Origin: Cohnella sp. GbtcB17
GTDB taxonomy: Bacteria > Bacillota > Bacilli > Paenibacillales > Paenibacillaceae
Direction of reading: 5' to 3'
DNA length: 64,000 nucleotides
Assembly (NCBI RefSeq): GCF_019091135.1
Contig: NZ_JAGXJW010000018.1
Span: forward strand, 1-64,000
In this document: positions 49,895 to 58,635 of the stretch, one piece after another
How the letters are laid out: the number at the start of each line of letters is the position of its first letter
Numbering within the stretch: position 1 is the first letter of the stretch
The notes under the pieces: model-generated
Database searches by the model: none
What the model was told of the DNA's origin: nothing
Seen by the model: the letters and a program-made list of their open reading frames with translations, nothing else
Made by a program: the position numbers and the translations under genes

Positions 49895-51532
49895 ATGGCA
49901 CCAAAGATGACGAAGGCGGCAAGCCTGTCGCTGGCAGCCGTACTCGCAAGCATGAGCCTGCTGAGCGCATGTTCATCCAATTCGAATTCGAACGCAGGGA
50001 ACGCCGCAAGCGGCGGAGGATCGGCTTCGGCCGGCACCGCATCCTCGCCTGCCGCATCGGGCAAGCAGGTCACGCTTAAGGTCGAACTGTTCGACCGCGG
50101 CAACACGCCAAGTCCTTACACCATCACGAACAGCTATCTGACGAAATACATTCAAGACAACTTCGGCACGCCGAACAACATTAAGATGGAATTCGTGCCC
50201 GTGCCCCGCTCCGAAGAGATCAAGAAGCTGAACGTGCTGATGGCGAGCGGCAGCGACGTGCCGGATATCGTCTTCACCTACGACTCGGCCACCTTCAACC
50301 GATATGCCCAGCAGGGCGGCCTGACCGATCTGACGGACCTTCTGAACCAGTACGGCTCGAACCTGAAGACGTTCCTCGGGGACGACGCGCTCGCCTACGG
50401 CGTTTATGACGGCAAACAGCTCGCGATTCCCGGCAAGCGCTCGATCCTTGGCAAGTATTCGTCGTTTATCCGTACCGACTGGCTGGACGCGCTCGGCATG
50501 AAGGCGCCGACGACGACGCAGGAGCTGTACGACACGCTGGTCGCGTTCAAGGAGAAGGACCCGGGCAAGACGGGCGGCAAGGTGATTCCTTACGGCATGA
50601 CGATCGAGCCGGCGCAGTACGACCCGCTCATCTGGTCGTTCATTAAGCCGATGACCGACGAACAGCGCTTCACGCTGACGCAGAAGCTCGGCTCCAACGA
50701 ATATCCGACGCTGCTGCCCGGCTTCAAGGATGCGCTGCAATTTTACAACAAGCTGTACAACGAAGGCCTGATCAGCAAGGACTTCGGTCTCGACAAGGAC
50801 AAGAAGCAGTTGACCCAGGACGTACAGAACGGCGTGGTCGGATTTCTGACCGAGGATTATCCGAACCTGTACTATGCGGACGGCAGTTACGAGAACCTGC
50901 TCAAGACGGTGCCGACGGCGAAGCTCGATCCGATCGACCCGCTGACGAATTCCGAAGGCAAGCACGCGAAGCCGGCCTACGCGCCGAACGGCATGTATAT
51001 CATGATTCCGAAGTCAAGCGAGCATGCAGCCGAGGCGGTCAAGTACCTGGATTGGATGGCTCAGTCGGAAAATATGCTGGCGCTGCAAAACGGCGTTGAA
51101 GGCGAGAACTACGAAATGAAGGACGGCATTCCGATCGTGAAAACGGACGCGCCGCAGGACGTGGTCGACCGCATCTACAATTACGGCGATATCGTTATCC
51201 TCGCGAACGGCAAATTCACCGGCGACGAAGAGAAAGACAAGCAAGCGTTCGCGGCAGGCTTCCCGCCGGCGTACCAACAAAATCTCCGCAAGGCGCTCGA
51301 CATCTCGGTCACCGATACGTTCGCGCCGCTCCTGATCGATCGTCCGATCGAGGCGGAATCCAAGTACGGCACGGCGCTGCAGGATAAGTACGAAGAGTTC
51401 ATCGTGAAGGCCGCGACGGCCAAACCGGACAAATTCGAGAGCGCGTACGAATCCGCTCTGAAGGATTACATGCAGAGCGGCGGTCAGGCGATCCTCGACG
51501 AGCGCACCAAGCTGTATCAAGAGAAGAAGTAA
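49895..51532 (+). CDS. LplA-type extracellular solute-binding lipoprotein
   Basis: 545 aa. Lipobox LLSAC at about residue 23 after a basic and hydrophobic leader (APKMTKAASLSLAAVLASMS). A Ser/Gly/Ala-rich linker follows, then a long bilobed binding domain: VTLKVELFDRGNTPSPYTI, MASGSDVPDIVFTYDSATFN, YDGKQLAIPGKRSILGKYSS. The size (over 500 aa) and the neighbours class it with the LplA/YtcQ cluster of ABC importers for oligosaccharides from polyuronates. ATG 49895 fits AAAAGGGG 9 bases upstream; GTG 49889 is too close. It is separated from the permease by a hairpin. Confidence 0.92.
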   Translation: MAPKMTKAASLSLAAVLASMSLLSACSSNSNSNAGNAASGGGSASAGTASSPAASGKQVTLKVELFDRGNTPSPYTITNSYLTKYIQDNFGTPNNIKMEFVPVPRSEEIKKLNVLMASGSDVPDIVFTYDSATFNRYAQQGGLTDLTDLLNQYGSNLKTFLGDDALAYGVYDGKQLAIPGKRSILGKYSSFIRTDWLDALGMKAPTTTQELYDTLVAFKEKDPGKTGGKVIPYGMTIEPAQYDPLIWSFIKPMTDEQRFTLTQKLGSNEYPTLLPGFKDALQFYNKLYNEGLISKDFGLDKDKKQLTQDVQNGVVGFLTEDYPNLYYADGSYENLLKTVPTAKLDPIDPLTNSEGKHAKPAYAPNGMYIMIPKSSEHAAEAVKYLDWMAQSENMLALQNGVEGENYEMKDGIPIVKTDAPQDVVDRIYNYGDIVILANGKFTGDEEKDKQAFAAGFPPAYQQNLRKALDISVTDTFAPLLIDRPIEAESKYGTALQDKYEEFIVKAATAKPDKFESAYESALKDYMQSGGQAILDERTKLYQEKK

Positions 51533-51575
51533 GTCTGGGTTTCAGTTTCAGGCACGAGACAAACAAGGGAGAAGC

Positions 51576-51595
51576 GGCGGCCCTGATGGGCCGCC
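51576..51595 (+). terminator. Intercistronic hairpin between binding protein and permeases
   Basis: GGCGGCCC-TGAT-GGGCCGCC, a perfect 8-bp stem, with CTTTACTT following, so only a weak T-run. Such hairpins often lower permease output relative to binding protein or protect the upstream mRNA. Confidence 0.65.
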
Positions 51596-51631
51596 CTTTA
51601 CTTCCAGCCTCAGGAGAGGAGATCGGCAATC

Positions 51632-52534
51632 ATGAGAGGAACCGTCTACTTACGCCGTTATTGGCAGTTATACGCTTTGCTAGTCCTGCCTCTCGCCTAT
51701 TTCGTCATCTTCAAGTACGGCCCCATGTGGGGCGTGCAGATCGCGTTCAAGGACTTTAACTTCTTTCAAGGCATCATGGGCAGCGAATGGATCGGGCTTG
51801 ATGCTTTCCGCGAAGTGTTCCATTCCCATGATTTCTTCAAAACGCTCCGCAATACGCTCATGCTGAACATCCTGGATCTGATCGTATCCTTTCCGGCTCC
51901 GCTGATTCTCGCGATCATGCTGTTCGAGGTCAAGTTCCAGTGGTTCAAGCGGCTGTCCCAAACGATTTTGTACATTCCCCACTTTATCTCCTGGGTTATT
52001 ATAGGCGGCATCGTATACCAGGTGTTCGGCACGCAGTCCGGGCTCGTCAACAACTTCCTCGCCTCGCTTGGATTCGGCCCGGTGCCGTTCCTGTCGGACA
52101 AACATTATTGGCTGTTCACGTACCTGGCGACCGGCGTGTGGCAGAGCGCGGGCTGGGGTACGATTCTGTACCTGGCGGCGCTTACCGGCATCAACCGCGA
52201 TCTGTTCGAAGCGGCCGAAGTGGACGGCGCCGGACGGCTTAAGCGGATCTGGCATATCACCCTGCCCGGCCTTAAGACGACGATCGCCACCCTGCTCATC
52301 ATCAATCTCGGCAATATGATCGCGATCGGCTTCGACCGTCCGTTCGTCATCGGCAACAAGATGGTCATGGATTATTCCGACGTGCTCAGCACCTACGTGT
52401 ACCGTACGGGTCTGGAGTCCGGCCAGTATACGCTGGCGACGGTCGTCGGACTGTTCCAGGCGGTCGTCGGACTGATATTCGTCCTCGGCGCCAATTATGC
52501 GTCCAGGAAGCTGACCGACGAAGGCATCCTGTAA
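51632..52534 (+). CDS. ABC sugar transporter permease, LplB-type
   Basis: 300 aa, six membrane segments. Typical LplB opening: YLRRYWQLYALLVLPLAYFV, FKYGPMWGVQIAFKDFNFFQ; EAA loop in LFEAAEVDGAGRLKRIWHIT (about 193-212) with the conserved G for ATPase contact; ends YASRKLTDEGIL, as in LplB. It forms the first half of the membrane channel. AGGAGAGGAG lies before ATG 51632. No ATPase gene is in the cluster, as usual for these systems, which share an MsmX-type ATPase made elsewhere. Confidence 0.94.
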   Translation: MRGTVYLRRYWQLYALLVLPLAYFVIFKYGPMWGVQIAFKDFNFFQGIMGSEWIGLDAFREVFHSHDFFKTLRNTLMLNILDLIVSFPAPLILAIMLFEVKFQWFKRLSQTILYIPHFISWVIIGGIVYQVFGTQSGLVNNFLASLGFGPVPFLSDKHYWLFTYLATGVWQSAGWGTILYLAALTGINRDLFEAAEVDGAGRLKRIWHITLPGLKTTIATLLIINLGNMIAIGFDRPFVIGNKMVMDYSDVLSTYVYRTGLESGQYTLATVVGLFQAVVGLIFVLGANYASRKLTDEGIL

Positions 52535-52579
52535 GCTATGTAAGCTATGTAAGCTATCTACCGAAAGGAGGGGACTACC

Positions 52580-53452
52580 GTGACCGAGCGTACGTCCAAC
52601 CGCATTTTCGATACCGTCAACGTCGTTCTCCTTGCGATTTTTGTCCTTATCTGCCTGGCGCCTTTTTTCCATATCCTCGCGATATCGCTCAGCTCCACCC
52701 GCGCCGTCGTATCCGGCGCCGTCACGCTGCTGCCGATCGATCTGGATCTAAGAGCCTACCGCAGCGTTTTGTCGGACACGTCGATGATCCGCTCGCTTGG
52801 CTTTACCGTATTTTTGACCGCCTTGACTACGGTTCTGTGCATGATCATGACGATCGCGGCCGCTTACCCCCTGACGCATAAAAAGCTGAAGGGCCGCAAG
52901 GTGTTCATGTTCATCATCGTCGTCACGATGTTTTTCAGCGGCGGCATCATACCGGAGTACATCCTCGTTCAAAATTTGCATCTGCTAAATACGGTGTGGG
53001 CGCTCGTTTTGCCGGGCTTGATTAGCCCTTTTTATCTGATTATTCTGATTTCGTTCTTCAACGGCATTCCGGACAGTCTCGTCGAGGCGGCCGAGATCGA
53101 CGGCGCGACGCAGTTCGGCACGCTCTTCAAGATCATCCTGCCGCTCTCTTTGCCGGTCATCGCGACGCTCAGCCTGTTTTATGCGGTCGGGCGATGGAAC
53201 GGTTTCCAGGATTCGCTCCTTTATATCACCAAAGCCGAGCTTTATCCGCTGCAGTTGAAGCTGTACCAGCTGGTGCAGAACAGCATGATCTCGGACGTGA
53301 CGCGCAACGAAGGGCCCGGCGTCCTCCACTCCACGCCCGAGAGCCTGAAGGCGGCGAGCGTCGTGTTCGCCACCGTGCCGATTCTGCTCGTCTATCCGTG
53401 GCTGCAGCGCTACTTCGTCAGCGGCGTCATGCTGGGGGCGGTGAAGGGATGA
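52580..53452 (+). CDS. Carbohydrate ABC transporter permease, LplC/YtcP-type
   Basis: 290 aa, six membrane segments. Opening RTSNRIFDTVNVVLLAIFVL, middle ISLSSTRAVVSGAVTLLPID, EAA loop in LVEAAEIDGATQFGTLFKII (about 170-189), closing LVYPWLQRYFVSGVMLGAVKG, all typical of YtcP/LplC. It pairs with the LplB-type permease. AAAGGAGGGG precedes GTG 52580. The stop overlaps the next start by ATGA, marking a tight operon. The short gap before it holds three copies of GTAAGCTAT. Confidence 0.94.
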   Translation: MTERTSNRIFDTVNVVLLAIFVLICLAPFFHILAISLSSTRAVVSGAVTLLPIDLDLRAYRSVLSDTSMIRSLGFTVFLTALTTVLCMIMTIAAAYPLTHKKLKGRKVFMFIIVVTMFFSGGIIPEYILVQNLHLLNTVWALVLPGLISPFYLIILISFFNGIPDSLVEAAEIDGATQFGTLFKIILPLSLPVIATLSLFYAVGRWNGFQDSLLYITKAELYPLQLKLYQLVQNSMISDVTRNEGPGVLHSTPESLKAASVVFATVPILLVYPWLQRYFVSGVMLGAVKG

Positions 53453-54474
53453 GCGGCTTGGACAGGGCTGCGGACCTTGCAGGGGATAAAGCCGGATATT
53501 CGTTCTCGACGTGCTGGAACATCAAGCGCCATACGACCGGCCGGGACATGATCGAGGAAATTCGCGGGCTCGGCTTTCGGCAGGTCGAGCTGAATTACAA
53601 CGTGACCGAGCAGTTGCTGACGACGATCGAGCCGATGATCGAGCGCGGCGAGATCGGCGTGTCGAGCGTGCACAATACGTTTCCGCACGTCCCGGATCCG
53701 GACTACGGCACGGACTCGGTGCTGCTCGGCTTCGAGGACGCGGAGCGGCGCGGACGGGCAATCGAGCTGCTCGTACGGTCGGCCGAGTACGCGCATCGCT
53801 ATGGGGCAAAAGCAGTCGTGGTGCATCCGGGCGAGGTGCCGTTCCCGAACGACATCAGCCGCAAGCTGCAGGAGATCTACCGCGAGCAAGGCCCGGACGC
53901 GGAGGCGTACCGAACCTTGTGGGACGAGATGCTGGAACGGCGGCAGACGCTGGCCGGCGGCTATCTCGCGCGCATTCGCGACAGTCTGGAGCAGGCATCC
54001 TATACGCTCGCCGCGAGAGGCTACGATCTGATCCTCGGCATCGAGACGCGTTCGCGCTGCAACCAGATCCCGACGCTCGGCGAAGCCAGATGGATCATCG
54101 ATCAATTGAAGGGCTCGCCGGTGAAATTGTGGTTCGACATCGGGCACGGGATGATGATGGAGCGGATGGGGCTGTACGACAACGCGTCCGAGCTGCCGGG
54201 CCTGATCGACGACATCGGCGGGCTGCACATCCACGAGACGATCGGGCTGTCGGATCATTGGTGTCCGTACGTTCACAGCGGTGACGGCGAGACGTTCGAC
54301 CTGTTCCTCGAGGCGATCGACCGCGTCCCGCTTAAAGTATACGAGCTTAAAGCGGCCTGCGAGCCGGAGGCGATTCACCGCAGTCATGCGATATTGCAGC
54401 AAAAGCTGTCGGCGCGAAAGGGAGCGCCTGCGCCCGGTTCGAGGCCGGCGGCGGACGGAGGGATTCAAGCATGA
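53449..54474 (+). CDS. Sugar phosphate isomerase/epimerase-type TIM barrel
   Basis: 341 aa of the xylose isomerase-like AP_endonuc_2 fold. Metal-site residues are seen in order: VSSVHNTFPH (about residue 68), KAVVVHPGEVPF (His and Glu near 120), LGIETRSRCNQIPT (Glu near 195), WFDIGHGMMM (Asp and His near 225), LHIHETIGLSDHW (His and Glu near 255) and VYELKAACEPE (Glu near 298). The C-terminal 30 residues are Pro/Ala-rich tail. It probably epimerises or isomerises the imported sugar. ATGA overlaps with both flanking genes show coupled translation; the substrate is unknown. Confidence 0.87.
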   Translation: MSGLDRAADLAGDKAGYSFSTCWNIKRHTTGRDMIEEIRGLGFRQVELNYNVTEQLLTTIEPMIERGEIGVSSVHNTFPHVPDPDYGTDSVLLGFEDAERRGRAIELLVRSAEYAHRYGAKAVVVHPGEVPFPNDISRKLQEIYREQGPDAEAYRTLWDEMLERRQTLAGGYLARIRDSLEQASYTLAARGYDLILGIETRSRCNQIPTLGEARWIIDQLKGSPVKLWFDIGHGMMMERMGLYDNASELPGLIDDIGGLHIHETIGLSDHWCPYVHSGDGETFDLFLEAIDRVPLKVYELKAACEPEAIHRSHAILQQKLSARKGAPAPGSRPAADGGIQA

Positions 54475-56225
54475 ACAGCGTCTATCGGAACGTGTTCGAG
54501 ATTAACGACAATTGGGTGCGGGAAGGCATGGACCGCCAGGACCTGGATGAAAAAAGCCGCAGCTATGGTGGCATCGTAAGCGCCGAGTACGGCTTGGCCT
54601 CGCCGAACCACTCCACCGGAACGCCCGTGACGATGGCAATCTGGGCGGCATCGCTTTGCAATCCGGACTCTCCCTATTACCGGGACGAGGCGCTGGCAGC
54701 TAGATTCGCGCTGGCCGCCAGCTATATGCTGGGGGCGCAGCACGAGGACGGCACGATCTCGCCGGGCTGGACGAACTTCCACTCGCCGCCAGATACGGCG
54801 TTCGTCGTCGTCGGCTATGCACAGGTGTACCAGCTGCTCGCGCAGGACGACTGGGCGCCGCTGCGCGAGGCGGCGGCCGACGTCCGCTTGTTCCTCGAGC
54901 GGACGATCCCGGCGCTCGTGACGGGCGGCGTCCACACGCCGAATCACCGTTGGGTCGTCAGCGCCGCGCTTGGCTTCCTGCACGAGCTGTTCGGCGCGCC
55001 GGAGACGATTGGCCGCGCGGAGCAGTGGCTCGCGGAAGGCATGGACATTACGCCGGACGGCGAATGGACCGAGCGGAGCAACGGCATTTACAACGCGGTG
55101 AGCGACATTATGCTCATCCATGCGGCCCGTCTGCTCGGGAAGCCCGAGCTGCTCGCGCCCGTCCGCGCCAACCTACGCATGATGCTTTATCTGGTCCATC
55201 CGAACGGCGACGTCGTGACGGATTACTCCGGTCGTCAGGACTTCGGACATCAACACGACCTGTCCTCTTATTTTCTGCCTTACGCCATGATGGCGCGGCT
55301 CGACGAAGACGCCGAGTTCCAGGCGGCCGCCGACCTCGCGTACGGACAGCTGCCGCATCCTGGCAGCTGCCCGACGAATGCGGCGGTCCGGCTGCTGCTC
55401 GATCCGTCGCTGCAGGAACGGGCCGTAGCGCCCGCGGCGCTGCCGACCGAATACCGCAAGCTGCTGCATGCGGACTTCCCGCGGCGGCAATACCTGGCGG
55501 CGATGGACGGCGCGGGCCATGGCGGCCGCATTTATCACAGCCGGCTGCATCCGGACTTCGGCGCTGCCGTCGCCCGGGTGCGTCGAGGGGACGAGAGCGT
55601 CACGATCAGCGCGGAGACGCCTTCCTTCTTCGCCCTGCGGCACGGCGCCGCGCGGCTGCTCGGCGTTCAGGTCGCCACCTACTTCGCGCCGGGCTTCGTC
55701 CCGATGAACAGCCTAGTCGAAGCGGAAGACGGATACCGCCTGGCCGGCGAGCAGTTCAAAGGCTACTACGGACCGGTGGCGGCGAAGCGCCTGCCGGCGA
55801 CCGCGGGCGAGGCGACCAGCCCATGGTACCTGCTGCCTCACCACCTGCGCGAGGAAACGCATGTGCAGCGGCTCCGCGTCGAGGCCGATGTGCTGGAGAC
55901 GGCGGACGGCTGGGAGCTCGTCATTCGTTCGGAGGAACCGGAGGATGCGATGGCGCAGATCTCCGTCATTTTGGCAGCGGACGGCGAGCTGTCCGGCGGC
56001 GAGCTGGCGCCCGCGGGCGAGGGCAAGCAGTTCTGGAAGTCGGGCACCTTGCGTTATGCGGTGGGACGGGACGTGTTTGAACTGAGCGGCGGCGCGTTCG
56101 CGCATACGGCAGGCTTCGTCCGCGAGGCGAACCTGCCGACCGACTGCCGGACGCTGCTGCTGAACGTCGTCGCGCCGTTCGAGACGCGGATTCGCATCCG
56201 GACCTTGCCGCGTGCAGAAGCTTGA
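54471..56225 (+). CDS. Unassigned 584-aa protein, probable polysaccharide lyase or hydrolase
   Basis: 584 aa, no signal peptide. The first 360 residues are helix-rich and look like an alpha/alpha toroid: WAASLCNPDSPYYRDEALAA, YMLGAQHEDGTISPGWTNFH, RWVVSAALGFLHELFGAPET, NGIYNAVSDIMLIHAARLLG and the acidic/His-rich YSGRQDFGHQHDLSSYFLPY. The last 220 residues are beta-rich. The two-part plan equals heparinase II/III-type lyases, but I see no match to their active-site boxes. It is coupled by ATGA to the epimerase-like gene and is followed by GH105, which acts on unsaturated uronides made by lyases; a lyase would complete the route. Low sequence knowledge: role is inference. Confidence 0.6.
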   Translation: MNSVYRNVFEINDNWVREGMDRQDLDEKSRSYGGIVSAEYGLASPNHSTGTPVTMAIWAASLCNPDSPYYRDEALAARFALAASYMLGAQHEDGTISPGWTNFHSPPDTAFVVVGYAQVYQLLAQDDWAPLREAAADVRLFLERTIPALVTGGVHTPNHRWVVSAALGFLHELFGAPETIGRAEQWLAEGMDITPDGEWTERSNGIYNAVSDIMLIHAARLLGKPELLAPVRANLRMMLYLVHPNGDVVTDYSGRQDFGHQHDLSSYFLPYAMMARLDEDAEFQAAADLAYGQLPHPGSCPTNAAVRLLLDPSLQERAVAPAALPTEYRKLLHADFPRRQYLAAMDGAGHGGRIYHSRLHPDFGAAVARVRRGDESVTISAETPSFFALRHGAARLLGVQVATYFAPGFVPMNSLVEAEDGYRLAGEQFKGYYGPVAAKRLPATAGEATSPWYLLPHHLREETHVQRLRVEADVLETADGWELVIRSEEPEDAMAQISVILAADGELSGGELAPAGEGKQFWKSGTLRYAVGRDVFELSGGAFAHTAGFVREANLPTDCRTLLLNVVAPFETRIRIRTLPRAEA

Positions 56226-56265
56226 TCTTTCTTCTATTTGCATAATGAGCCTGGAGTGATCATCC

Positions 56266-58602
56266 ATGACCGAATATATCGAACGGCGCGAGAGCATCGG
56301 CTACTGGCTGGGCGAGGACGCCGCCGGCATCCTCGGCGCGGTGGCCGGGCGTTACCTGGGCGCCAATCCCGAGATTCCCTTCGCGCTGCGCGCGTTCTCG
56401 GCGGACGGCATTCTCCAGACCGAAGAGGGCTATTACGACTTCGATCTGGCGCGGCGGCTGCCGGACGCCCGGCACGGGGAGGTCGCTTACGCATGCGGTC
56501 TCGTATGGAGCGACGACGAGCGCTCGCTGGATGCGGGGATCATGCCTTTTAGTCCGGTCCGTTTTTACCTGAACGACACGTTGCTGTACCGGTCCGGCGC
56601 GGTCGACGAGATGAAGCCGGACGCCAGGGCGATCGTCCCGCTTCTGCTGCGCAAGGGCTGGAATACGCTCCTGCTCGAAATGCGCAAGACGGAGGCGGGC
56701 TTCGGCTGCCGCTTCGGCGCGGAGGAAGGCAAGGTGCGCATCCTGCAGGTGCTCGCGCCGTTCGCCGAGCGCCGGGAATCCGCAGGCTGGGCCTATACCG
56801 GCGCGCTGCCGGACGCGCTTTACGGCGAAGGACTCGGCTTCCCCGACTTCGGCGGGAAAGAAGCCGACACCGGCATCGCCTGGCTGCCGGCGCGCGAGTG
56901 GCCGGAGGAAGCGGCGGCCAGGCCGAACTTCGAGCGCATCTTCGGCGTGCCGGAGGGCGCAGCTGCGGGCTATGCCTGGAGCCGGCTGCCGCCAGCGGCG
57001 CGAGGCGCAGGCAGCGTTTGGCGGGGCTGGGCGCACGGCCCGCTCACCGTCTGGCTCGACGGGCAGCCGGTCATCGAGCTGACCGAGGCAGGGGCGTTCA
57101 AGCGCGAGCTGCCCCCGGCGTTCAAGGACGGTCATGTGCTGGTCCGCGCGGAGACGGGCGAGTCGGGATGGGGCTTCGAGCTCGCGGTATCTGAGGCGGC
57201 GTCGGGCACGCCGGTTCGCTTCGAGCTGCCGGCGCCGGTTCACGGCGCGAGCTCGGCCGGCGGCTGGCTGTATGCGGGCCCGTTGCCCGCGGACATTGAC
57301 GAGGCGCCTGCCGCCGTGCAATCGGTCAAGCGCCTGTTCAAGCTGGCCGACGGCGCGGCAGCGATTGGGGCGGTAGCTAGCGGAGCAGCAGCCGAGTCCG
57401 GGTCCCAAGCCTTGGCGGGTGCCGGCGGCATGACCGGCTGGGCGCTGGACGGCCCGGGCTTGCGGCTGCGTCCCTATTACGAGAACGCCATGTTGAGTAA
57501 CCGCTGGACGGCAGGCACCGCCACCAACTTCGGCCGCTGGGACTACCCGCTCGGCGTCACGATGTACGGGCTGCTGCAGACCGCTCGCGAGCTCGGACGT
57601 CCCGAGATCGCCGACTATGCGCGTGCCCATATCGACACATGCACCGACTGGTACGAATATTCCCTCTGGGACAAGGCCGCGTACGGCTTTCCTTCGATCA
57701 ATCACCAGCTCGTGCTGATGAAAATGCTGGACAACTGCGGTTCGTTCGGCTCGGCGATGCTCGAGGCTTATCCGACCGAAGGCAATGCGAACTACCTGGC
57801 AATCGCGAACGTCATCGCGGACTTTATCGCGAACAGGCTGGAGCGGCGTGAGGACGGCGCATATTACCGCCTGTGCGTCGGCGAATACTCGGCCGACACG
57901 ATGTGGGCGGACGATCTGTACATGAGCGCGCCTTTCCTGAGCCGCTATGCGGGCATTACCGGGGACCAACGCTATTTGGACGACGCGGCGAGCCAGTTCC
58001 TGCATTACCGGAACTACCTGTACATGGAGGACCGGGGTGTCATGAGCCATGTGTACGACTTCAAGTACGGCAAGGCGACGCGCATTCCGTGGGGCAGAGG
58101 CAACGGCTGGACGCTGTTCTCGCTGTCGGAGCTGCTGGAGCGGCTGCCCTCGGTGCACAAGGACCGGCCGGCGCTGCTCGCTTTTTTCCGCGAGCTGTGC
58201 GCAGGCATCGCGGCCCAGCAGGGCGAGTCGGGGCTGTGGCGGCAGGTGCTGACCGATCCGGACGCTTACGAGGAAGCCTCCTGCACGGCGATGTTCGCCT
58301 ACGCCTTCGCGCGGGGCGTCCGCTTCGGATGGCTGGAGGACACCGCCCGCTTCGCCGAAGCCGCGCTGCGCGGCTGGTGGGGGCTCGCGACGAAGGCGAT
58401 CGACCGCAACGGCAACGTGCACGGCGTGTGCAGCGGCTCGCGTTATTCGTTTACCGAGGACTATTACAAATACGATCTGCTCACCGTCGTCAACGACAAC
58501 CACGGGACCGGCATCATGATGCTGGCCGGTGTAGAGATCTGCCGGTTGGAGACATTCCTGCGCGAGCGGGATTCGTCGGGGACACCGGGGACCGTGCAGT
58601 GA
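56266..58602 (+). CDS. GH105 unsaturated uronyl hydrolase with large N-terminal extension
   Basis: 778 aa. Residues about 405-770 are a GH105 (YteR/YesR) alpha/alpha barrel: FGRWDYPLGVTMYGLLQTAR, MWADDLYMSAPFLSRYAGIT with the catalytic Asp (D549 or D550), MSHVYDFKYGKATRIPWGRG followed by NGWTLF, and ESGLWRQVLTDPDAYEEASC. GH105 removes 4,5-unsaturated uronate from the end of lyase products. The first 400 residues are beta-rich and may bind sugar or aid dimerisation; family members usually have about 370 aa, so this doubles the size. No signal peptide; cytoplasmic. ATG 56266 lies 40 bp after the previous stop. It is the last gene of the operon. Confidence 0.9.
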   Translation: MTEYIERRESIGYWLGEDAAGILGAVAGRYLGANPEIPFALRAFSADGILQTEEGYYDFDLARRLPDARHGEVAYACGLVWSDDERSLDAGIMPFSPVRFYLNDTLLYRSGAVDEMKPDARAIVPLLLRKGWNTLLLEMRKTEAGFGCRFGAEEGKVRILQVLAPFAERRESAGWAYTGALPDALYGEGLGFPDFGGKEADTGIAWLPAREWPEEAAARPNFERIFGVPEGAAAGYAWSRLPPAARGAGSVWRGWAHGPLTVWLDGQPVIELTEAGAFKRELPPAFKDGHVLVRAETGESGWGFELAVSEAASGTPVRFELPAPVHGASSAGGWLYAGPLPADIDEAPAAVQSVKRLFKLADGAAAIGAVASGAAAESGSQALAGAGGMTGWALDGPGLRLRPYYENAMLSNRWTAGTATNFGRWDYPLGVTMYGLLQTARELGRPEIADYARAHIDTCTDWYEYSLWDKAAYGFPSINHQLVLMKMLDNCGSFGSAMLEAYPTEGNANYLAIANVIADFIANRLERREDGAYYRLCVGEYSADTMWADDLYMSAPFLSRYAGITGDQRYLDDAASQFLHYRNYLYMEDRGVMSHVYDFKYGKATRIPWGRGNGWTLFSLSELLERLPSVHKDRPALLAFFRELCAGIAAQQGESGLWRQVLTDPDAYEEASCTAMFAYAFARGVRFGWLEDTARFAEAALRGWWGLATKAIDRNGNVHGVCSGSRYSFTEDYYKYDLLTVVNDNHGTGIMMLAGVEICRLETFLRERDSSGTPGTVQ

Positions 58603-58635
58603 GATAGACGCGGCTGCAGGAGCAGGCCGCCGCTG

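Noticed and set aside
53194-53448. Upstream extension of the epimerase-like frame into the permease gene
   Set aside because: The 85 extra codons are an out-of-frame reading of the conserved permease end; the ATGA overlap at 53449 is the natural start.
56260-58503. 747-codon minus-strand ORF opposite the GH105 gene
   Set aside because: Antisense shadow of a high-GC gene, no domain signature.
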